Shown here piece by piece: positions 6,604 to 10,321 of a stretch of 10,321 nt of DNA (the stretch's first letter is position 1; each line of letters starts with the position of its first letter). Under the pieces are notes generated by a model. That model saw only the letters and a list, made by a program, of their open reading frames with translations, was not told the origin of the DNA and searched no databases. Location of the stretch: NCBI GenBank assembly GCA_024643585.1, contig JAHEMP010000064.1, positions 1 to 10,321 on the forward strand, given 5' to 3'. The position numbers and the translations under genes were made by a program. Source of the DNA: Crocinitomicaceae bacterium (lineage in GTDB: Bacteria; Bacteroidota; Bacteroidia; Flavobacteriales_D; Crocinitomicaceae).

Positions 6604-7083
6604 ATGAAGTCTGTTTACAATTTTTTCGTTTCTATACCAATTTTTGTTTCACTAGTCATTTGTTTAATATTTGTTGGAGTTGGTGTGTATGAAACTTTTC
6701 TTGGAATATCAGGAATTTTAAGAGGAATGCTTCATACAACTGAATATGTAGGTCTAAGATTTATTGATGCACTTGATCTATTTTTAATTAGTTTCTTGTT
6801 TTTGATTTTTTCATTGGGTTTTTCACAGTTGTTTCTCGTCGAATCAAAACTGTCTCAATCTCTTGGAAAAATAACCCCTAAATGGCTTCATGTCAGTAAC
6901 TTTACTCAATTAAAACTAATCCTTTGGGAAACAATTCTTACAACTATGATAATCATGTTTGTTGCAAGCTTGCTCAAAAATGGTGGGAAAGAGTTTTATG
7001 AATACATCATTTATCCAGTTGGGATTGTCTTAATAGCTTTAAGCGGTTTCTTCATTCGCAAAGGCGAAAAATTACACGAATAG
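6604..7083 (+). CDS. YqhA/UPF0114-family inner-membrane protein
   Basis: This encodes 159 residues. Four hydrophobic segments are visible at about residues 10-29, 54-79, 103-124 and 134-151. The middle portion shows the family signature: FIDALDLFLISFLFLIFSLGFSQLFL (an acidic residue pair in the second helix, ID..D), then P.WL...NFTQLK, and then a third helix (ETILTTMIIMFVASLL). This matches the YqhA (UPF0114) family in length and order. The family's function is not established; members are small integral inner-membrane proteins. The ATG at 6604 is the first in frame and is preceded by an A-rich stretch rather than a Shine-Dalgarno. The gene is probably co-transcribed with the small barrel gene 22 bases downstream. 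The end is a charged cytoplasmic-looking tail (RKGEKLHE). Confidence 0.78.
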   Translation: MKSVYNFFVSIPIFVSLVICLIFVGVGVYETFLGISGILRGMLHTTEYVGLRFIDALDLFLISFLFLIFSLGFSQLFLVESKLSQSLGKITPKWLHVSNFTQLKLILWETILTTMIIMFVASLLKNGGKEFYEYIIYPVGIVLIALSGFFIRKGEKLHE

Positions 7084-7105
7084 AATACCTTTTAATTTAA
7101 ATAAT

Positions 7106-7729
7106 ATGAAAAAAACAGTCCTAAGTCTATTTATTCTTTTTATAACTCAATTTTCCTTTGCACAATCTATTGATGTCAGCCCTTTTTTCGGATGGCAAAT
7201 GAATGGTAAAGTGCGTCTTTATCAAGGTGATATAAACACAAAAGATGAACCGGTATTCGGTGGAACTATTGATTTTAATGTAAGCGAGAGTTTTGCTATT
7301 CGCATGATGTATTCGAGAACAGAAACTCGATCTTATTTTACACCGTTTTTAGGCTTCGGAGGTCTATTCCCTCCTACTAATTTTAAATTAATTAATGAAT
7401 ATTATCAAATTGGTACGGTTAAATCCATTCCAATGGGAAGTTTTGAACCCTATGTGCTATTAACACTCGGTGCTGCCAGATTCAACGGCAGATATCAGGA
7501 TGTTAGCGCCAACAAATGGTACTTTGCAATCAATGCTGGAGCTGGTTTCAAATATTTCTTCAATGAGACGATTGGTTTAAAAATAGAAGGAGCATTTATG
7601 GTTCCTATGTATTTTGAAGGAGTTGGTTTCTATTTTGGAACTGGTGGAAGCGGATTGTCCGTTAACAATAGAGTTCCTCTTTTACAAGGAAACTTTAACG
7701 GTGGATTGGTGTTTCGTTTGAATAAGTAA
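7106..7729 (+). CDS. Small outer-membrane beta-barrel protein (OmpA/OmpW-like barrel)
   Basis: This encodes 207 residues. A clear signal peptide covers residues 1-20 (MKK...FAQ). The mature 187 residues suit an eight-stranded barrel: strands at about 22-30, 49-58, 62-71, 95-106, 114-126, 136-148, 156-166 and 196-206 alternate with Gly/Asn-rich turns, and a Gly-rich loop (FYFGTGGSGLSV) lies at 175-186. The closing strand GNFNGGLVFRLNK is typical of these barrels, though the last residue is Lys and not Phe. There is no OmpA-type peptidoglycan-binding domain. The precise family cannot be told from the sequence. It lies 22 bases after the YqhA-like gene and is followed by a strong hairpin terminator at 7801, so it is probably the last gene of a two-gene operon. 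Confidence 0.76.
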   Translation: MKKTVLSLFILFITQFSFAQSIDVSPFFGWQMNGKVRLYQGDINTKDEPVFGGTIDFNVSESFAIRMMYSRTETRSYFTPFLGFGGLFPPTNFKLINEYYQIGTVKSIPMGSFEPYVLLTLGAARFNGRYQDVSANKWYFAINAGAGFKYFFNETIGLKIEGAFMVPMYFEGVGFYFGTGGSGLSVNNRVPLLQGNFNGGLVFRLNK

Positions 7730-8135
7730 CAGAATTGCTTCTTTATTCAATTTTACAATTGAAATAATAATATTTTTCAATGATACTTAATTTTAAAATT
7801 GCTCGGACGATTTGTCCGGGCATTTTTATTTGAGGATCTTTTCCAACCAATTTCGAATTATGGCTTAAAATATAAAGTAGATGTGTTTTTAAAGCAGTGA
7901 CTCAAATGAGGCTTCAGACTCTCGATAATAAGCCGTCTTATTGTATTCGTTTTGGGCAATCCTATTTTTTTAGCAAAAAAATTCTGATTCTACTGATTGC
8001 ACAAACAATACTTCACTTAGAATAATTAATTCACAAACGATGAATGATATTTTAGAAAATTAACATTTATATGTTTTTACTTTGTTATTTTTACTGAAAT
8101 AACTCTACTTTACTAATTAATTCTTCATCGATTCA
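7730..8135. other. 406-base intergenic region with a terminator and several small dyads
   Basis: No convincing coding frame is seen on either strand. The region contains the terminator at 7801-7831; a hairpin TCAATT/AATTGA at 7747-7762; AATAAG/CTTATT around a 4-base loop at 7927-7942; and a nested structure with outer arms GCAATC (7956-7961) and GATTGC (7995-8000) around TTTTTTT/AAAAAAA (7965-7981). Towards the right it becomes very A+T-rich and must hold the promoter of the downstream regulator. TTACTTTG (8077-8084) misses the -7 consensus by one base. Confidence 0.5.
7801..7831 (+). terminator. Intrinsic terminator of the YqhA-like/small barrel operon
   Basis: GCTCGGAC (7801-7808) pairs with GTCCGGGC (7814-7821) over 8 base pairs, one a G-U pair, around a 5-base loop, followed by ATTTTTATTT. 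It is the most G+C-rich spot in this intergenic region and lies 71 bases after the stop codon. Confidence 0.85.
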
Positions 8136-8915
8136 ATGCAACTAGAAAACGCCGTTGAAATTTACAATAGTGAACATTTGAATATAAAATTTGATAAAAA
8201 TCAAGAACTTTTTATTCAAGAATGGAATCACAACAAAGAACTTTCAACTGAAGAATTTCGCACAGAACTTTTAGTCTTCAAAGATTTATTTAGTTTACAT
8301 CGTCCCAAGTATGTCTTGTGGTTGCAAGAAGATTTTACTACTAAACTTTCTTTAGAGGACCATTTATGGATAGAAGAGAAAGTCAATGTAGTATGTTTGT
8401 CGCACGGCCTTGAAAAATGTGCCTTTGTAATTGGAAAGGATCTTTTGGCTCAAATGCAAGTTTTTAAATTCTTTGAAGAAGAACAATCTTGTATTGAACC
8501 ACGTCATTTTTCCGGTATGGAGGAAGCATTGGGTTGGATGATCAAAAACGATGAGCCAGTTATTGAGAATGCTAAAGATTTTGAAATAAAATTCAACGGT
8601 AAAACAGCAGAAGGCAAGAGCCAATATACTATAGAAACCTCTTCATCGAATACGGAGGCTGTTTTAAAATCATTCAATAATATATTAAGTGAAAACACAT
8701 TTTTAAAAAACAATTCGGAGCGTTATTTTTCGCTGACAAACAGGGAAAAACAGGTATTTCAATTGTATGCGAACGAGGTCGGTATTAAAAAAATATCCGA
8801 AGAACTATTTCTTTCCGAATTAACTGTCAGAACGCATTGGAGAAATGTTAAAAAGAAATTATCTATAAAATCACATGCAGATATAGCCAATTACAAAAAT
8901 GCATTCAACCTTTAA
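8136..8915 (+). CDS. STAS/SpoIIAA-like domain fused to a LuxR-type DNA-binding domain
   Basis: This encodes a 259-residue predicted cytoplasmic transcription regulator. Residues 8 to about 136 follow the plan of the STAS/SpoIIAA-like domain of Bacteroidota: LNIKFDKNQELFIQEW, then STEEFR.ELL, RPKYVLWLQEDF, a charged helix with HLWIEE, KCAFVIGKDLLAQM and finally I.PRHFSGMEEALGWM. Residues about 137-195 form a linker. Residues 199-251 form a GerE/LuxR helix-turn-helix: LTNREKQVFQLYANEVGIKKISEEL...ELTVRTHWRNVKKKLSIKS, with the usual Glu in REKQV and the TVRTH recognition helix. There is no receiver domain with a phosphorylatable Asp, so it is not a classical response regulator; the N-terminal domain probably senses a ligand or partner. 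The ATG at 8136 lies close to the start of the first strand. Downstream, only a terminator separates it from the convergent phosphatase gene. Confidence 0.85.
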   Translation: MQLENAVEIYNSEHLNIKFDKNQELFIQEWNHNKELSTEEFRTELLVFKDLFSLHRPKYVLWLQEDFTTKLSLEDHLWIEEKVNVVCLSHGLEKCAFVIGKDLLAQMQVFKFFEEEQSCIEPRHFSGMEEALGWMIKNDEPVIENAKDFEIKFNGKTAEGKSQYTIETSSSNTEAVLKSFNNILSENTFLKNNSERYFSLTNREKQVFQLYANEVGIKKISEELFLSELTVRTHWRNVKKKLSIKSHADIANYKNAFNL

Positions 8916-9035
8916 AATTACCCAATAGTGGGTATTGGTTTCCATACTCAAACCACATAAATTTGGGGACTGTCAAGCAGAATTTTTTTAATTGTTTAAA
9001 TTCATTGCTGACCTACTATACTAAAAAAGGAAATT

Positions 9036-9062
9036 GGTCTCAATTTATTGGGACCTTTTTTT
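9036..9062. terminator. Terminator between the convergent regulator and phosphatase genes
   Basis: GGTCTC (9036-9041) pairs with GGGACC (9050-9055), including one G-U pair, around an 8-base loop, followed by seven T residues. On the other strand the flanking AAAAAAGG (9023-9030) supplies a T-rich tail (CCTTTTTT), so it could serve both genes. A weaker dyad CCAATA/TATTGG (8922-8938) lies just after the regulator stop. Confidence 0.7.
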
Positions 9063-9083
9063 ATGTCTTGATATTGGGTACAA

Positions 9084-9677
9084 TTAATAACCTGGATAAT
9101 CGGAAAGATATTTTTTTCCCAACATATGGGTTAAAAAACCACACCCTACCCCTATCAGTGCACCGACTAATACATCGCTAGGGTAATGGACGCCCAAATG
9201 CATGCGAGAATACCCCACAAGGCTTGCCCAGGCAAAAGAAGGGGCAATAACGTACCATTTCGGATAGGCCAAACAAATACTAGTCGCAAATGCAAATGCG
9301 CTCGAAGTATGGCCAGAAGGAAAAGAATAACTGCCGGCTTTGTCCAATTTTTGAATTTCAGGATAGGTGACGAAGGGTCTTGGTCGTTTAAAGCTGTATT
9401 TCATGATGGTTGTTATTCCGCCATTTAAAAATAAAGTTCCGGTCATGACCAAACCTTTTTGAATGGTGGGTTTGTCTTTGTTGATTAAACCAACAGATAA
9501 AACCGTAAGCGGGCCAGCGAAAATTACGGGTGTGTCAGAATCGGAAATAAATTTGAAAGTACCATCAAGGTTTTGATTTCGATTTAGATTAATCTTTCTC
9601 AATAAATCTATATCTAAGTTTTGAGCTGATAGAGATCCGGCTAGAAGTAAAAAGGTAATCAGTACTATATTCTTCAT
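9084..9677 (-). CDS. Secreted PAP2-family phosphatase
   Basis: This encodes 197 residues from the ATG at 9677. An in-frame upstream start at 9731 exists but would put 18 residues before the signal sequence, so 9677 is preferred. Residues 1-19 (MKNIVLITFLLLAGSLSAQ) are a signal peptide. All three motifs of the PAP2 acid phosphatase superfamily are present: K93-x6-R100-P101, P120-S-G-H123, and S157-R158-x5-H164-x3-D168. His123 and His164 are the expected catalytic pair, with His164 the nucleophile by analogy. Hydrophobic segments at about 50-67, 74-92, 124-137, 143-155 and 167-183 indicate a membrane-embedded enzyme of the lipid or undecaprenyl-diphosphate phosphatase type, active on the outer side of the membrane. 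The exact substrate is not visible. It is convergent with the regulator gene at 8136-8915 and close to the shared terminator. Confidence 0.9.
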   Translation of the reverse strand: MKNIVLITFLLLAGSLSAQNLDIDLLRKINLNRNQNLDGTFKFISDSDTPVIFAGPLTVLSVGLINKDKPTIQKGLVMTGTLFLNGGITTIMKYSFKRPRPFVTYPEIQKLDKAGSYSFPSGHTSSAFAFATSICLAYPKWYVIAPSFAWASLVGYSRMHLGVHYPSDVLVGALIGVGCGFLTHMLGKKYLSDYPGY

Positions 9678-9680
9678 GCT

Positions 9681-9688
9681 CAAAAATA
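9681..9688 (-). promoter_or_regulatory. Possible -7 element immediately before the PAP2 gene
   Basis: On the minus strand TATTTTTG matches TAnnTTTG and ends 3 bases before the ATG at 9677. Transcription from it would begin at or near the start codon, implying a leaderless message. No TTG is at the usual -33 distance, so chance is a real alternative in this A+T-rich DNA. Confidence 0.25.
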
Positions 9689-9869
9689 TGAAAAGATTCA
9701 ATGACGAAAACTTTTTAAGTTCATTATTCAACTATTTACCATTGCTTAATCTTTTAAAGATTCTCTGTTATATTGACAAATAACTTCATAAAAAATCAAT
9801 TGAAAATCAAAAACATAAGCTAATCGTTAAAAATAATCTGTGAAAAGATGCATTTTTTAATGTCAAGAC

Positions 9870-9899
9870 TTGCAGAAACAAAATTTATGGTTAATTTTG
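9870..9899 (+). promoter_or_regulatory. Promoter of the tRNA-Asp gene
   Basis: TTG at 9870-9872 and TAATTTTG at 9892-9899 are 19 bases apart, matching both halves of the Bacteroidota sigma-A consensus (TTG, 17-23 bases, TAnnTTTG). Transcription would start near 9905, about 70 bases before the tRNA. The predicted leader begins with a small dyad, GCTTT/AAAGC (9905-9920). Confidence 0.75.
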
Positions 9900-9974
9900 C
9901 AGACGCTTTTAACGTAAAGCATTACACAATTTCTTAATCTTACTGTTGTAAGAGTTCGAAAGAGCAAGAAAATT

Positions 9975-10048
9975 GGTTTGGTAGTTCAGTTGGTTAGAAT
10001 ACCTGCCTGTCACGCAGGGGGTCGCGGGTTCGAGTCCCGTCCAGACCG
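9975..10048 (+). tRNA. tRNA-Asp (anticodon GTC)
   Basis: This is a full cloverleaf of 74 bases. The acceptor stem GGTTTGG (9975-9981) pairs with CCAGACC (10041-10047), with one G-U pair and discriminator G at 10048. The D stem is GTTC/GAAT, the anticodon stem CCTGC/GCAGG, and the loop CTGTCAC with anticodon GTC at 10009-10011. The T stem GCGGG/CCCGT encloses the TTCGAGT loop. The 3' CCA is not encoded (CAA follows). It reads Asp codons GAC and GAT. It has a good promoter at 9870-9899 and a strong terminator at 10095. Confidence 0.97.
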
Positions 10049-10094
10049 CAAAACGCTAGCGTTAAAAAATAAGCCTCTATGGCTGGAGGATTAG

Positions 10095-10136
10095 AAACCC
10101 CTAAGAAGTATCAAATTTCTTAGGGGTTTTGTCTTT
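10095..10136 (+). terminator. Strong terminator after the tRNA-Asp gene
   Basis: A perfect 13-base-pair stem, AAACCCCTAAGAA (10095-10107) with TTCTTAGGGGTTT (10117-10129), surrounds a 9-base loop and continues into a T-rich tail. The hairpin is nearly symmetrical and might also stop transcription coming from the right. The bases after it, up to the window end, show no coding frame or RNA gene. Confidence 0.9.
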
Positions 10137-10321
10137 TCAAGAGTTTCGAAGTCTGACTAAGACAACAAAGAAAATTTCAGATATTACTTGCAATTTATCA
10201 TAGCTTAATTCAATAGTTAACTTAGCTTATGTTCAGATTGCAACTATTTCCAATTAATCACGATCCAAATCAAATATTGTTCGATTTATTGTGGAATTTC
10301 CGTCATGAACTTAAGATTTGA

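Noticed and set aside
7927..8000. Cluster of small dyads as a possible non-coding RNA or riboswitch
   Set aside because: The stems are short and A/T-only or nearly so, there is no following terminator, and no known riboswitch core is recognisable.
8963..9181. Open frame on the plus strand after the regulator gene
   Set aside because: It needs a TTG start, crosses the terminator at 9036-9062 and runs into the antisense PAP2 gene.
9186..9428. Open frame on the plus strand inside the PAP2 gene
   Set aside because: It lies antisense to a gene with all three PAP2 motifs, and its composition (Arg/Cys-rich) looks like an out-of-frame reading.
9975..10321. tRNA gene as an integration site for a mobile element
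   Set aside because: No repeat of the tRNA 3' end, integrase or phage-like gene is visible in the window.

Overview
The window looks like a chromosomal segment of a marine or environmental member of the Bacteroidota, most likely class Flavobacteriia. The DNA is visibly A+T-rich. Several intergenic regions carry the Bacteroidota sigma-A -7 element TAnnTTTG, and Shine-Dalgarno sites are largely absent. Many products start with an MKK.../...AQ type signal peptide, typical of flavobacterial envelope proteins. The tRNA-Asp gene does not encode its CCA tail. These are inferences from sequence style; no database comparison was possible.

Layout from left to right: (1) positions 1-215 hold the 3' end of an amidohydrolase-superfamily gene resembling N-acyl-D-amino-acid (D-glutamate) deacylases. 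(2) 313-1086 encodes an unrecognised acidic lipoprotein. (3) 1302-1739 encodes a small pore-loop cation channel with a TTLGFGE filter. (4) 1924-4408 is a tight three-gene run (gaps of 16 and 15 bases) of secreted, predicted outer-membrane beta-barrel proteins: a transporter or 'neuromedin U'-type protein, a TorF-like putative porin, and an unassigned barrel. (5) 4643-5719 encodes an Omp85/BamA-type barrel without POTRA domains. (6) 5866-6474 encodes a DUF4136-like lipoprotein with a tyrosine-rich insert. (7) 6604-7729 is a two-gene unit of a YqhA/UPF0114 inner-membrane protein and a small outer-membrane barrel, ended by a clear terminator. (8) 8136-8915 encodes a regulator that joins a STAS/SpoIIAA-like domain to a LuxR-type helix-turn-helix. 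(9) On the minus strand, 9084-9677 encodes a secreted PAP2-type phosphatase, convergent with the regulator, with a shared terminator between them. (10) A tRNA-Asp(GTC) gene at 9975-10048 has a well-matched promoter and a strong terminator.

Almost every protein between 313 and 7729 is exported or membrane-bound: two lipoproteins, two inner-membrane proteins and five outer-membrane barrels. No cytoplasmic enzyme lies among them. This suggests an envelope or permeability island, possibly linked to ion or osmotic homeostasis. That idea rests on gene content and order only. The most notable points are the concentration of unrelated barrels beside a channel, the compact POTRA-less Omp85 protein flanked by two related dyads, and the STAS-LuxR regulator. 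No CRISPR array, insertion sequence, phage gene or rRNA was seen.
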